Assembly: GCA_029204225.1 (NCBI GenBank)
Contig: CM055096.1
Location: 5,047,163-5,111,162 of the forward strand
DNA length: 64,000 nucleotides
Origin: Diphasiastrum complanatum
Lineage: Eukaryota; Streptophyta; Lycopodiopsida; Lycopodiales; Lycopodiaceae
Reading direction: 5' to 3'
The notes beneath the pieces were generated by a model. The model made no database searches. It worked only from the letters and a program-made list of their open reading frames with translations, and was not told the origin of the DNA. The position numbers and the translations under genes are program-made. This document shows, in pieces, positions 32,188 through 43,166 of this stretch. Position 1 is the stretch's first letter. Every line of letters starts with the position of its first letter.

Positions 32188-32943
32188 TTGTTTGCTTGGA
32201 CATACAAGGATCTCAAAGGAATTCCTACTTCGGTTACTAAGCATACGATAGCCTTGATGTCTGACACAATTCCAAAGGTCACAAAATTTTATTGCTATAA
32301 TTCGAATGTTATGGATCTTATAAAGAAAGAGCTACAAAGATTACTTGAAGACAATTTTACATATGAAATCGAACATATAGAATGGATTTCTCCAATTGTC
32401 GCCGTTCCTAAGAAGAATGGAAACATGTGAGTTTGTGTGAATCTCAAGGCTTTGAACAAAGTGTTGCAAAAGGATCACTTTTCATTATCCTTTACTGAAA
32501 GCATATTGGACCGATTTGCTGGAACAAAAGCATACAATTTTTGGGATGAATTTAGTGGTTACAACCAAGTTAAGATCACACCTATGGATCGCCATAAATC
32601 AGCTTTTGCAACAGAATGGAAAACTTATGCCTATAAAGTTATGTCATTTGGACTTTGCAACGCACCTAGTTCATTTCAAAGAGTCATGCAGTTTGCCTTC
32701 AAAGACTACATGCAGAAATTCCTTGAAATCTGATTGGATGATCTCTGAGTCAATAGTGCTGATATAGACCATTTGGATAGTTTAAAAAAAATATTTGAAT
32801 GTTGTCGCAAATACCAAATCTCCTTAAATCCAAAAAAGTGTCAAATTTGGATCACTCATGGAGTTGTCCTTGGACATGTGATATCAAGGCATGGCATTGT
32901 TAGAGATTATTCCATAATCAAAGTCATCATCGAGTCACAGCTA
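32188..32943 (+). pseudogene. Gypsy reverse transcriptase, 5' part (element E)
   Basis: Clear Ty3-type RT: ISPIVAVPKKNGNM, then after a stop CVNLKALNKVL, DEFSGYNQVKI, SAFATEWKTYAYKVMSFG and LCNAPSSFQRVMQ. The catalytic YLDD has become stop-LDD (TGA at 32731). The next domain (FECCRKYQISLNPKKC, GHVISRHGI) is present to 32943, where F is inserted. RT is therefore broken three ways: stops, loss of the catalytic Tyr and insertion. Confidence 0.88.
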
Positions 32944-32968
32944 TGTTGGAGAATTTGCGGATCCCAAG

Positions 32969-33345
32969 CATTAGAGGAGTTTTGAGTTCCAAAAGACCCT
33001 TTAAGAATTTGTGCAAGATGCCTTTTTTATTAATAAAATATTATAACACTAATACTTTTGACTTGCCATAACCTTTTTATCATAGCTTAGAAGTATATCA
33101 TGTAACATATCATTGGAAAGCCTTTGTTGAGTGCTTTCCAATGCACCAAACTTCGCTAAATTTGGACTTACCACTAAAAAGTTATGCCATTTTTAGTATG
33201 GAATCAAAATGTGGACTCAAAAAGTTACGTTACGTAGATTTCAAATTTGAGTGTTTTGATTGGTCCATGTGTAAGAAAAATTTGTGAAAAAATATAAAAA
33301 GAATCTTCACAAAGGGTCTTTTTTGGATTTAGAACTCCTCTAATG
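32969..33345 (+). mobile_element. MITE-like element, copy 2 (inside the F LTR)
   Basis: 377 bp, inverted copy of 27428-27805, with CATTAGAGGAGTT at one end and AACTCCTCTAATG at the other. It interrupts the F LTR 25 bp from its start: LTR sequence ends at cccaag and resumes at acaacc. No clear target duplication. Confidence 0.85.
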
Positions 33346-33516
33346 ACAACCCTAACCCTAGTTAATAAGTGAGAGGGATTTGGCACCCTGCGTGTGTAAG
33401 TCCAACCCAATGATCACATAGCTATTTGATTAATTAAAATGTTAATAAAAGGACTTTAGGCCATTTTGCGGGACTTTTAATGTCGCAGGGCCTAAATGTC
33501 AAGTTAGTGAATAAAG

Positions 33517-34322
33517 TGTGAGAAATTGGCAAAAATCTAGCTTGGTATTTTTTATGATAGAAGTTTGTAAGTGAATCTCACATGTGTGGAGGATGTTCCC
33601 ACGTGTGGACAATTGTAAAGTAAGTCAAAATATTTGATAGAGGGGTCTCATAGAATTTCATAGTCAAGCATTTAGGTGTAGGATGTTGATAGGGTCAAAT
33701 TTGGCATAGATGGCAAATTATCCATTTCCACTTGTAATGCCACTATTGAGCCAAAATAGAGTAGGAGGCCAAACTTGTGCCAATTAGAGTGTAGACAAGT
33801 GTAATACTTTTGTTTGATGAAGTTTAAGAGATCCAATAGGATTTCCATGTGTGGTCCAATAGGAATTTGAGGTGTGCTTGAATATAGTCCAATAGAATTT
33901 AGAGGTGCATGGATCAATGGTCCAATAGGATTAAGAGGTGGCAAAGTGTGATCCAATCATAGTTAAGCATAGTGGTAGCTCATGAATCTACTAGTATCAT
34001 TGTACTCCTCATTTGGATCTAATTGATTTTGAGATTGAGTGGATTTTAAGTGTCATTGAATTTCTAGCTTTCTCTCTCTACCTGAGAGCTCATGATGGTT
34101 TTCTCTCTCTCTACCCGAGGAGAGCAGCTTGTTTTTACTAAGAATACTTTTGGAACACCTCCCACACATGTGAGTGAGAGTTGGAAGTGATTGAATGCAT
34201 GTAGTAGTGTGTTTTTGCCATAGAATCAAAGATAGATCTTGAATCTTGATCTTGGTGCATCTACACACCTTAGGAGATCACAAGTACATGTAGTGGACAA
34301 TCCACAAGTGTGAAATTCAACA
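33517..34322 (+). repeat. 5' LTR of element D
   Basis: 806 bp, TGTGAGAAAT...TTCAACA. Contains four CCAAT motifs (33833, 33856, 33889, 33922). The first spacing is 23 bp because of a 10-bp deletion; the other LTRs of the family have 33-bp spacing throughout. Confidence 0.9.
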
Positions 34323-34334
34323 TGGTATCAGAGC
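34323..34334 (+). other. Primer binding site, initiator tRNA-Met type (D)
   Basis: TGGTATCAGAGC directly after the LTR. The leader from 34335 to 35089 has no gene. Confidence 0.9.
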
Positions 34335-35089
34335 CTACCTAAGGTTACCATGCATTTTGATCCATTTGAGTGAAAACTATTCATCAATCTTGAGCTAGAA
34401 ATTGTCAAGATTGATTTTGCTAGCTATCTTGTCCAATTTTGGATCAAAAGAGATCAATAGGGCAATGATTGGGTCTGACCTGGTACTGTACAAAATCAGG
34501 TGCTCAGACACGTGTGAGGAACATCCAATTTCAGTTTGGGAGTTCTCTTTCATGTTTGATCCAAAAATCTTGCTAGATAGCTTGTTTTGAAGCTATTTTT
34601 TGTCTAGTTTCTGATGCAATCAGTTTCATTCCATTTGGTTGTGCCAATCAAAAGTTATAAGCTTTTGAAGAGGATTAGGTAGGGCACCTAGACCTGGGTG
34701 GACACATTTGGTTTGGTCAAGAGATTGCTTGTTTGATCCAAAATCACAGTTGAATGCTTACCAATCTCATCTATATGTGATCTAGGCACTGTTTTGAGAT
34801 CTTAGCCATTTTGTTTCATGCAATATCATTGTATTTGAGTCAAGTTTGGTTTCTTAGTATATTTCACATGTGCTAAGAGTGTTTGATCCTAACTTTTCCC
34901 GTACTCCATCATTTGATGTGAAGTAGATCTATTTTTGGAGAGATTGAGATAGCTGGTGAGAATCATCTCACAGTTTGTTGCAAGATGTTGCATAGGAGAT
35001 GGTAGCACACCATTATTGGATCCTATAGTGAGAGAGAAGCAACATTTTTTGTTCATCACTTTTATTTATCTCCACTTTACATTACTTCA

Positions 35090-36772
35090 ATGAGTTCATA
35101 CTTGTTGCAACCAAGTGAGAGATTGTCTACTTCCAATATTTCAATATGGAAGTTGAGGATGGAGTCCATCTTGATACTCCAAGATGTGATGGACATTGTA
35201 CTTGAGATTGTAGAGGAGTTTCAAGTCCTTCAAGAAGTACAAAAATACAAGAAGAGAGCTAGGATGGCTCTCCACTACATTAAGATGAATGTCTCTAATG
35301 AGATATTGAGGGAGATTGGTCATTGTTCTACATCCAAGGAAGCTCGGGATTGTCTCAAGTCCATCTATGAGGCTAAGAACACCTCTAGGCTCCTCACTCT
35401 TAGAAATCAAATCTTCCAAAGTAGTCAAAAGAGTGATGAGAGTGCATGTAAATATGTTTTGAGAGTCAAGGATATTCATAGGGAGCTTGGATGTATTGGT
35501 GACTCAATCAATCAAAGTGAGCTAGTCCAAGTCATTCTCAATGGCTTGAGAGATGAGTGTGACAACCTTGTCCAATCCTATGCCATTAAGGAGGAGCTAC
35601 CAAGTTTGGAGGCCCTTCAAAGTGTGCTTATTTCTGAAGAATCAAGACAAGAGTGCAAACTCTTGAGGATGGACAAGCTATCACTCAATCATGATGATGG
35701 CAAAGTTCTATTTGCCAAGCACAAAGAGAGGAGTAAGAAGAAGCACCATCACTTCTCTAATGACAAAGCTAAAGACCAAGATGGAGAGGAGGAGGAGGAT
35801 ACCTCTCATGCTTCTACATCAAATCTCAAGAAGATATTTACACTCTCTATTTCAAAAGTGATTGTGAATAGAGATGTCATATTGCATGAAGATTCAATCT
35901 TCGAAGTGGCCGAGATCAAGGCTTCTCAAAAAGCATCACAAGTTATCTTTTTTGAAGGTATTCAAGTTATGATGGGGCCAAGGTGTGAGGAGGAGTTTCT
36001 TCTTCATATAATTTCAAGAAGATCTTCAAGATGCATGGCCGAATCCTTATGGCTCACCTTACAAGGCAACGAGGGGCATCTTTCATGTTGTATCTACTAC
36101 AACACATTCATATATGCTTCTCTTCCTTTGCTTGAAATGCTATCTTGCTTCATTGAATTTTTTGGATCTCAAATTTCAAGAAAAGCTATACTAGTTTTGT
36201 ATGATGCTTATGGTATGGACATGTTTCTTGTCATTATTGACTTAGATGTGTTTCCAATACTTTTTGAAAGCAAGACATTGTATTGTCAAAATTATGCCCT
36301 TGGTTCTAGTAAGAACAAGATTGAGCTTGGTACTCACTTTTTTGGAAATCATGTTTTCACATGTTTTGAGGCAAATTGTAAACTCCTCTTGAGATTAAGT
36401 GAAGCATCCAAAGTGGACACTTACATCCTTGAGAGAGTAACTAGCCTAAAAGAGATCAAGATAGCCTTTGATATCAAAATTAGATCCATCATGGATATAG
36501 TTCATTGTATGTGGACTAATCAAGCTAGAAAGCATAATCTTGATAATCATCATTGTTTCACATCTTATGATCTTGATCTCCATGATCCTTATGAGGCTTG
36601 GAAGCCTCAGATTTCTCTATTTATGGTGCATCCATCATGCAAGTGGAACTTTCAAAGCAAAGATCATCATCAATCATGGAGGAAGCCCATGATCATAGTG
36701 GCATATTGGTGGAGCACACTTCAAAGGCATTGGCAAGAGATCTCTACCAAAGAGATCTTATCATGGATATAG
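35090..36772 (+). CDS. Gag-derived 560-residue protein of element D
   Basis: Residues 1 to about 240 are Copia gag (STSNISIWKLRMESILI, KKRARMALHYIKMNVSNEIL, LRLLTLRNQIFQ-like core, ILNGLRDECDNLVQSYA) and end in a basic/acidic tail. An in-frame deletion then joins NLKK to FTLSISKVIVNRDVILHED, the last integrase-related segment. The final ~290 residues are unrecognised: cysteine-rich (HLSCCIYYNTF) with hydrophobic stretches (KAILVLYDAYGMDMFLVII). Knuckle, protease, integrase core and RT are absent. The first ATG used by D' is lost (ATT), so the start is the next ATG. The open frame despite a ~890-bp deletion is notable. Likely role: particle protein, by inference only. Confidence 0.75.
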   Translation: MSSYLLQPSERLSTSNISIWKLRMESILILQDVMDIVLEIVEEFQVLQEVQKYKKRARMALHYIKMNVSNEILREIGHCSTSKEARDCLKSIYEAKNTSRLLTLRNQIFQSSQKSDESACKYVLRVKDIHRELGCIGDSINQSELVQVILNGLRDECDNLVQSYAIKEELPSLEALQSVLISEESRQECKLLRMDKLSLNHDDGKVLFAKHKERSKKKHHHFSNDKAKDQDGEEEEDTSHASTSNLKKIFTLSISKVIVNRDVILHEDSIFEVAEIKASQKASQVIFFEGIQVMMGPRCEEEFLLHIISRRSSRCMAESLWLTLQGNEGHLSCCIYYNTFIYASLPLLEMLSCFIEFFGSQISRKAILVLYDAYGMDMFLVIIDLDVFPILFESKTLYCQNYALGSSKNKIELGTHFFGNHVFTCFEANCKLLLRLSEASKVDTYILERVTSLKEIKIAFDIKIRSIMDIVHCMWTNQARKHNLDNHHCFTSYDLDLHDPYEAWKPQISLFMVHPSCKWNFQSKDHHQSWRKPMIIVAYWWSTLQRHWQEISTKEILSWI

Positions 36773-36901
36773 TGAGGGTGCTGCTATGATGGATCCCTTG
36801 GCTGATCTTCACTTCTTATGCATACCAAAGGATCCACTCAAAAAGATTTACAAACTTCTCAAGTGATCTAGTACCTTTCCAGGCTTTTTTTTGAGGTGGA
36901 G

Positions 36902-37726
36902 TGTGAGAAATTGGCAAAAATCTAGTTTGGTATTTTTTATGATAGAAGTTTGTAAGTGAATCTCACATGTGTGGAGGATGTTCCCACGTGTGAAAAATTG
37001 TAAAGTAAATCAAAATGTTTGATATAGGGGTCTCATAGAATTTCATAGTCAAGCATTTAGGTGTAGGATGTTGATAGGGTCAAATTTGGCATAGGTGGCA
37101 AATTATCCATTTCCACTTGTAATGCCACTATTGAGCCAAAATAGAGTAGGAGGCCAAACTTGTGCCAATTAGAGTGTAGACAAGTGTAATGCTTTTGTTT
37201 GATGAAGTTTAAGAAGTCCAATAGGATTTAGAGGTGGAACCATGTGTGGTCCAATAGGAATTTGAGGTGTGCTTGAATATAGTCCAATAGAATTTAGAGG
37301 TGCATGGATCAATGGTCCAATAGGATTAAGAGGTGGCAAAGTGTGATCCAATCATAGTTAAGCATAGTGGTAGCTCATGAATCTACTAGTATCATTGTAC
37401 TCCTCATTTGGATCTAATTGATTTTGAGATTGAGTGGATTTTGAGTGCCTTGAATTTCTAGTTTTCTCTCTCTACCCTAGATCTCATGATGGTTTTTCTC
37501 TCTCTACTCGAGGAGAGCAGCTTGTTTTTACTTAGAATACTTTTGGAACACTTCCCACACGTGTGAGTGAGAGTTGGAAGTGATTGAATGCATGTAGTAG
37601 TGTGTTTTTGCCATAGAATCAAAGATAGATCTTGAATCTCAATCTAGTCTTGATCTTGGTGCATCTACACACCTTAGGAGATTACAAGTACATGTAGTGG
37701 ACAATCCACACGTGTGAAATTCAACA
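36902..37726 (+). repeat. 3' LTR of element D
   Basis: 825 bp, preceded by a polypurine tract. CCAAT motifs at 37218, 37251, 37284 and 37317, exactly 33 bp apart. Confidence 0.9.
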
Positions 37727-37731
37727 TAAAG

Positions 37732-38294
37732 TTGGGTTTCTCTCCAATTTTGATGGTTCCCACACTTTTTTAAATTTGAATAAAAAGAGAGGCAAGACTG
37801 GACCAATAGGATTCAGAGGCCAGGGTCCTCCTCTCTACTATAAAAAGAGACCAACTTGAGCTGCTCCTCATGTTCATTTCCTCATTTCAATAAAGCAGAT
37901 TGGTTCTCTTTAGAAATGGATTGATGAATGTCCTTGCTCTTCCTCTCTTTTCTTCCATTTCTCATGCTTTCTTTGGATTTTGCTAATTGTTGGATTTGAT
38001 CATTATTGGGATTGCTATTTCTTATGCTTTTTGTGAGAGAGAAAAGTAGAGAGAGAAGAGTAAGTTTCTATCATTGTCGTGGATTTAGGGTTAATGGAAG
38101 TAAGGTTAATGGATGTAGTGTTAATGCTTAGTGTTAATGGATGTTAGTTTTAGATCCTCCATTCATGCTGAAATCTGAACTATATTATCCTCTCTCATGG
38201 GAATGAACCTACGCGTGACAACTAACTCCGTCTCTTTGATGCTAGATTGACTAGATCTTGGGTTCAGGTTAGGCAAGGAAAGAAACCCACTACA
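37732..38294 (+). repeat. Left LTR of element F, right-hand part
   Basis: Continuation of the F LTR after D, ending ACCCACTACA. Matches 39284-39826. The left-hand parts are 32944-32968 and 33346-33516. Confidence 0.85.
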
Positions 38295-38298
38295 ATTT

Positions 38299-38316
38299 TG
38301 GCGCCGTTGCCGGGGA
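38299..38316 (+). other. Primer binding site, tRNA-Asp type (element F)
   Basis: TGGCGCCGTTGCCGGGGA, the complement of the last 18 bases of plant tRNA-Asp including CCA. This primer is known from Tat/Athila-type Gypsy elements. It lies four bases after the LTR. Confidence 0.85.
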
Positions 38317-39088
38317 GCTACGCCAATTTTTCAATTTGCAGCATGTTTGGTTGATGGTTAGCTTGCATTAGGCATCTTGTCGTGGCATGCTAGGGTTAGC
38401 TTTGGATTATGGATGTGATTTGTGAGAGATATGTCCAAAAACGTTCAAAAAACGAGTGGTGACTGTATTTTTTGTTTTTTAATTTTTTGTCTCTTTTTTA
38501 TTTAGTTTCCGTCCTTTTTTCTTTCTTTCCTATAATTCAATTTGAATACGAGCATTGTAGAGCATTGAAAGGGCTTTCTTTCCATCTAATTTGTTTTTAA
38601 TTCCGTTTAGTATTGAGCAAGTTACAAATTTTTGAAATTGGCAACAAAATTTTGTAAACTTATCAAGAATCTGAAACTTCCAGATTCGTTTTTATTTTCT
38701 ACCCTATTTGATTCATTTTTCACCCGACCTTTTGTTCTCTATAATTCCATCTGAATAGCCAGAGTTGTAGAGCATTGAAAGGGCTTTCTGGAGATATAAT
38801 TGTTTTCTCATTTCGTTACATATTGAGGAAGTTACAAATTTTTGAAAATATCAAAGAAAAGATATTCTGTAGTTACCTTGTCGTTAGCTTCAACAATGTC
38901 ATTGCTAGCAGGCGCACCTATCTACAAGGATCAACATAACAAGCATTATCTTGGGATCTTTTTTTGGATGGTGTCGACTACCCATTTGTCAATGCACAAG
39001 GTTATCATGAATGGCCACCGGACCCATATGGCTATTCAAGCGTCGAGGTTGGTGTCGTGGGACCGCCACCAGTTTTGGTGGGGGATAC
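38317..39088 (+). other. Internal region of element F
   Basis: Leader followed by a short direct duplication (about 38532-38645 and 38741-38852, sharing gtagagcattgaaagggctt). A last open stretch is rich in Pro, Tyr and Gly (YHEWPPDPYGYSS) and runs into the purine tract. The final stretch may be the very end of a lost Gypsy polyprotein. No enzymatic domain. Confidence 0.55.
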
Positions 39089-39826
39089 TGTTGGAGGGTT
39101 TGCGGATCCCAAGGCAATCCTAACCCTAGTTAATAAGTGAGAGGGATTTGGCACCCTACGTGTGTAAGTCCAACCCAATGATCACATAGTTATTTGATTA
39201 ATTAGAATGTTAATAAAAGGACTTTAGGCCATTTTGCGGGACTTTTAATGTCGCATGGCCTAAATGTCAAGTTAGTGAATAAAGTTGGGTTTCTCTCCAA
39301 TTTTGATGGTTCCCACACTTTTTTAAATTTGAATAAAAAGAGAGACAAGACTGGACCAATAGGATTCAGAGGTCAGGGTCCTCCTGTCTACTATAAAAAG
39401 GGACCAACTCGAGTTGCTCCTCATGTTCATTTCCTCATTTCAATAAAGCAGATTGGTTCTCTTTAGAAATGGATTGATGAATGTCCTTGCTCTTCCTCTC
39501 TTTTCCTCCATTTCTCATGTTTTCTTTGGATTTTGCTAATTGTTGGATTTGATCATTATTGGAATTGTTATTTCTTATGCTTTTTGTGAGAGAGAAAAGG
39601 AGAGAGAGAAGAGTAAGTTTCTATCATTGTTGTGGATTTAGGGTTAATGGATGTAGTGTTAATACTTAGTGTTAATGGATGTTAGTGTTAGATCCTCCAT
39701 TCATGTTGAAATCTGAACTATACTATCGCTCTCATGGGATTGAACCTACGCGTGACAACTAACTCCGTCTCTTTGATGCCAGATTGACTAGATCTTGGAT
39801 TCAGGTTAGGCAAGAAACCCACTACA
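39089..39826 (+). repeat. Right LTR of element F
   Basis: 738-bp uninterrupted LTR from TGTTGGAGGG to CACTACA. It served as reference for the interrupted left LTR and for the LTR piece at 28516. It has a TATA box at 39392. Confidence 0.88.
39392..39400 (+). promoter_or_regulatory. TATA box in the F LTR
   Basis: TATAAAAAG about 300 bp into the LTR, also present in the left LTR near 37840. Probable promoter of element RNA. Confidence 0.55.
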
Positions 39827-39831
39827 CGCTA

Positions 39832-40289
39832 CCAGGAACAATTTGTGGAGTCTACATTTTTTATATGGGTCGTGCAAATTAATATCAGATATTTATTCTA
39901 TTCTTTGTGGATTTAGCAAAACCTATATACAAATTGACTATTGTACCAATTTGGATAGTAGAAGCATTGGAGGCATTTAAAAAATTGAATAAAGCTTTAG
40001 CTTCTGCACCGATAATGTGAGCTCCAATTTGGACAATTGAGTTTCATGTTCATACTGATGCATCAAAGTATGTCATTGGATCAGTTTTGACGCAACCAAG
40101 AGAATACAAGAAGGATTATCCTATCAAGTTTGCACATCGACAGCTTACAGATCATGGGAAGAATTATTCGACAACCAAACGCAAAACATTGGCCATGATT
40201 TTTTTTGTTAAGAAGTTTCGACATTACCTATTGGCAACACATTTTGCATTTTATACTGATCATCAGCCGTTACTTTATTTGGTGAACAA
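39832..40289 (+). pseudogene. Gypsy RT end and RNase H (element E, after the F insertion)
   Basis: Resumes exactly where 32943 broke off: connection domain with FVDLAKPIYKL, then RNase H with FHVHTDASKYVIGSVLTQP, FAHRQLTDHGKNYSTTKRKTL and HFAFYTDHQPLLYLVNN. RNase H removes the RNA strand during cDNA synthesis. A TGA near 40018 interrupts it, and Copia G ends it at 40289. Confidence 0.85.
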
Positions 40290-40936
40290 TGTGAAAGATT
40301 CAACTAGTTTGATCATATTTGCTATATTTTCATATTTGACAAGTTGAGGCCAACTTTGTTTTAGACTTAGAGTTTGAATTTTCAAAGTTCATTAGTGTAA
40401 ATTCCATTTGAATAAACACCTTTTGAAAGTGTGGGAAAGTTAGAAGTCGAGTTTGAATAGATTCAAATTTGAATGTTGGGTACTTTGAGTGTAGACCCAA
40501 AAATAGTAGGGGTTAGCATTTTGGTGGGAAAGCCAAGTGGCCAAATAGGGTTTGGACCTATTATAGAAGGATGTAACTCGTGGAGAGACATATCTTCACC
40601 TTTCTCTATCTCATTTCATGCTTATACATGGTTCTCTTGGTTCTACTATCCATTGGTGCACTATACTTGTGATTGCATGCAATTCTATGTGTAGAATGAT
40701 CTATACTTGCTATTTTTGGATCCACATGTGTGAAATATAGTAGCTTGCTGGTTTTATACGGAGAGCAACAGTAAGTTTTCATTTGATTTATGATTGATCA
40801 AGTTCTATTAGAGTTTGCATCTTATTTTGTGTGTAGATGCTGATTTTTCTACATTGGTGACATTGGTAGAGTAGCTTCTTTTGTAACCCAAGATCTTTTT
40901 GTGGATTGGATCATTAATGATCTGAAATCCTTCACA
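40290..40936 (+). repeat. 5' LTR of element G
   Basis: 647 bp, starts TGTGAAAGATTC and ends TTCACA. Diverged relative of the A LTRs (shared ttttgaaagtgtgggaaagtt and the end gatctgaaatccttcaca). Confidence 0.82.
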
Positions 40937-40948
40937 TAGTATCAGAGC
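40937..40948 (+). other. Primer binding site, initiator tRNA-Met type (G)
   Basis: TAGTATCAGAGC, one mismatch from the usual TGGTATCAGAGC. Leader without gene from here to 41536. Confidence 0.75.
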
Positions 40949-41536
40949 TTGTGTTTCAGGTTATGAAGGAGGAAAACATATCTATCAATGATTTGGTAAA
41001 GATATCAAGGCTAGAGCATGCTAGAGAGGATTCTACACCAAAATCGGGTTTTTTGCTTTTGTAGATTGGATCTTTTGTAGATCAAAACCCTATATAGTTC
41101 TATAAACTTGATGAATTCCAATTTTTGATTTCACATACTGAATTTGGCCAAAGTTTGGATCATTGGATTAGCCTAAGTGGTGGCTAATAGATTGCATATC
41201 AAATTTTCAGCATTTGCATGTAGATTTGAAATAGTCAATTTTTTGTGATTTTGTCAAAACCCTAATTTTGATTGGCTCTCTAGCTAGTGAGGTTGCTAAA
41301 CTTTATTTGAGTGTGTTTCAATCTTAGGAAGTGACAAAGTCATTAGATTGAGGATAGATCATAGGTTGATCAAGATTCTATGATTCTATGTGTTGGTTTG
41401 CTTGGTATAAGTGCTAGAAGAGAATTGTTGAGATAGTTTCAAATCTTTGTGATTTCTTTTGAAAACATTTGTTGTTGTTCAAAGGAGTACTTTGTGCATT
41501 GAAACAGTTTGAAAAAGAAGATTATGTCATTGCTAC

Positions 41537-42360
41537 ATGGCAACCTCAATTGGAGTCATGTTGGAAGCCAATGATAGGCTTACTGCAAGTAGCTATTCAT
41601 TGTGGAAAGTGAGGATGGAATCACTTATTGAGATGAATGATGTTTTGGATATTGTTGTAGGTTTGGAGGAGAGACCAACAACACAACAAGATCAAATGAG
41701 GTATGATAAGAGGGCCAAAAGGGCTCTACACATTATCAAGATGAATGTTACCGATGGGCTTCTTAAGGAAGTTGGTAAGTGTACTTCATCTAAGGATGTT
41801 TGGGATTCATTGAAGAAGCTTTATGAATCCAAGTAGCTTCTAGAGTGTTGACTCTAAGAAGGCAAATCTTTTCTTGTTTTCAAAAGAATAAAAAAAGTCC
41901 AAGTACATATGTTTTGAGAATGAAAGCATTGAATGATGAGTTGGCTTGCATTGATGAGAGCATTAAGAAATGAGAGAATGTTCAAGTAATTCTTAGTGGA
42001 TTTTTGGATGCTCATGCTGATATTGTTCAAAGTATTGCTATTCAAAAAAAATTTCTAATTTTGATTGATCTTCAAGAGATCTTGATCAATGAAGAATATA
42101 GGCTTCAAGCAAGAGGTGGATCTACATCGACACTTCAAGAGGTGGATGTACATCAACACTTCAAGAGGATGCCATGTTCACAAAGGGCAAATTCAAGGGC
42201 AAAACCAAAAGTAAGTTGTCTAAAGGGCAAGATCAAGTGGATGCAAATGGCAAAAAGAAGTATAGATCAAAGCTCAAGTGCTTTTATTGTGGCATCAAAG
42301 GACACTTTGCAAGTGAGTGCTACAAGAAGAAGAGAGATCAAGGAGACAAGCAGGGTAATC
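41537..42360 (+). pseudogene. Copia gag (element G), broken
   Basis: Begins MATSIGVMLEANDRLTASSY with the SLWKVRMESLIEMNDVLDIV segment, close to gag of A. A TAG at 41834 cuts it after KKLYESK. Frames then change several times until the knuckle CFYCGIKGHFASECYKKKRD near 42280-42325, which is intact. Between them, a 21-bp-scale duplication (agaggtgga tctacat / agaggtgga tgtacat) occurs. Confidence 0.82.
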
Positions 42361-43166
42361 TTACTCTTGATGAGGATGGTTTGGATATGAAAATGATGAT
42401 GCTTTTGTGATGTCTTCATCTATGCTTGCTAATGATGGAGATCTAGATCCTCGGTGGATTGGTAGTGGAGCAAGTTTATGACCTTTCACAAAGAGTACTT
42501 CCCTTTTTTGTTTGCACATGAAGATGACAAGTGGGTGATCTACACGCCAGTGATGGTGAGTGTGCAATCAAAGGGATTGGCACCATTTATATTTCTCTCT
42601 CTACAAATAGGAATGTTCATTTGGAGGATGTCTTGTTTATTCCATCTATTACCAAGAATTTGCTTAGTGTGAGTCAAATGCTTAGTAAAGGCCTCAAGGT
42701 TGAGTTTGATGGAGATACTTGTATGATCAAAAGAAAGGATGTCTTGATTGGAAAAGCTAAAAGGCAAGGAAAGTTTTCAAACTAGATGCTTGTGTTCTTT
42801 CTAACCAAGTTGGATGTGTTGCAAGAGAGCAAATACCTATTCAAGAGGTTTGGCATAAAAGGATGGGACACTCAACTTCAAGTCATTGGAGGTAATGGCT
42901 AGAAAGAGGGTTGTAATAGGTCTTCCAAGTTCCTTAAGTGACATCAATCATGTGTGTGAGTCTTGTGCTTTGTCTAAGTCACATAGACTAACTTATACTA
43001 GATCTACAAAGCCTTTTCAACTTGTACTTTCGGATATTCATGGATTTACTACAATTAGCAATAGTGGAGCTACGATGTATGTAACATTCAAGAATGCAAG
43101 GGAGAACCAATTTTCGACAAGGATCAAGTGCTTAAGGAGTGACAATGGTGGTGAGTACAAAACAAT
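42361..43166 (+). pseudogene. Copia protease, pre-integrase and integrase fragment (element G)
   Basis: The protease site reads WIGSGASL-stop, so the catalytic Asp is Gly and a stop follows. Pre-integrase FIPSITKNLLSVSQML and the HHCC piece HVCESCALSKSHRL are clear, then FQLVLSDIHGFTTIS. The integrase core is collapsed: MYVTF is joined directly to KNARENQFS, and LRSDNGGEYKT follows. Most of the catalytic core and everything behind it is missing. Close relative of the fragment at 17859-18890. Confidence 0.8.

Larger units (their letters stand above)
33517..37726 (+). mobile_element. Element D: non-autonomous Copia-derived retrotransposon
   Basis: A complete 4,210-bp element in the F LTR with a perfect 5-bp target duplication (TAAAG at 33512-33516 and 37727-37731). 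LTRs are 806 and 825 bp and differ by indels, so it is older than D'. It has a primer site at 34323, a purine tract (tttgaggtggag) before 36902, and one 560-codon ORF. Compared with D' it lacks about 890 bp that encode the knuckle, protease and integrase remnants. It cannot make RT or integrase. Confidence 0.92.
32944..39826 (+). mobile_element. Element F: short-internal Gypsy LTR element
   Basis: LTRs at 32944-38294 (759 bp once the MITE and D are removed) and 39089-39826 (738 bp), with only 794 bp of internal sequence. A tRNA-Asp-type primer site follows the left LTR and a G-rich purine tract (gtgggggatac) precedes the right one. It sits inside the pol of E, flanked by agcta/cgcta. No gag or pol domain is left. 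It is a deletion derivative of the E/H lineage, moved by enzymes supplied in trans. Confidence 0.85.
28516..40289 (+). mobile_element. Element E: Gypsy retrotransposon with nested insertions
   Basis: Plus-strand Gypsy of the same lineage as H, with gag, protease, RT and RNase H in order. RT breaks off at 32943 and the polymerase continues at 39832, with element F inserted between them and a 5-bp flanking repeat (agcta/cgcta, one mismatch). The 5' end carries only the outer part of the LTR, starting TGTTGGAGGG, and no primer site is visible. The 3' part is cut off inside RNase H by Copia G at 40290. Integrase and 3' LTR are absent. Many stops. Confidence 0.85.

Noticed and set aside
36598-36789. 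Alternative 63-codon frame at the end of element D (and its counterpart in D' at 52198-52389)
   Set aside because: It overlaps the long ORF in another frame and has no start or motif support. It is kept in both copies only because their DNA is nearly identical.
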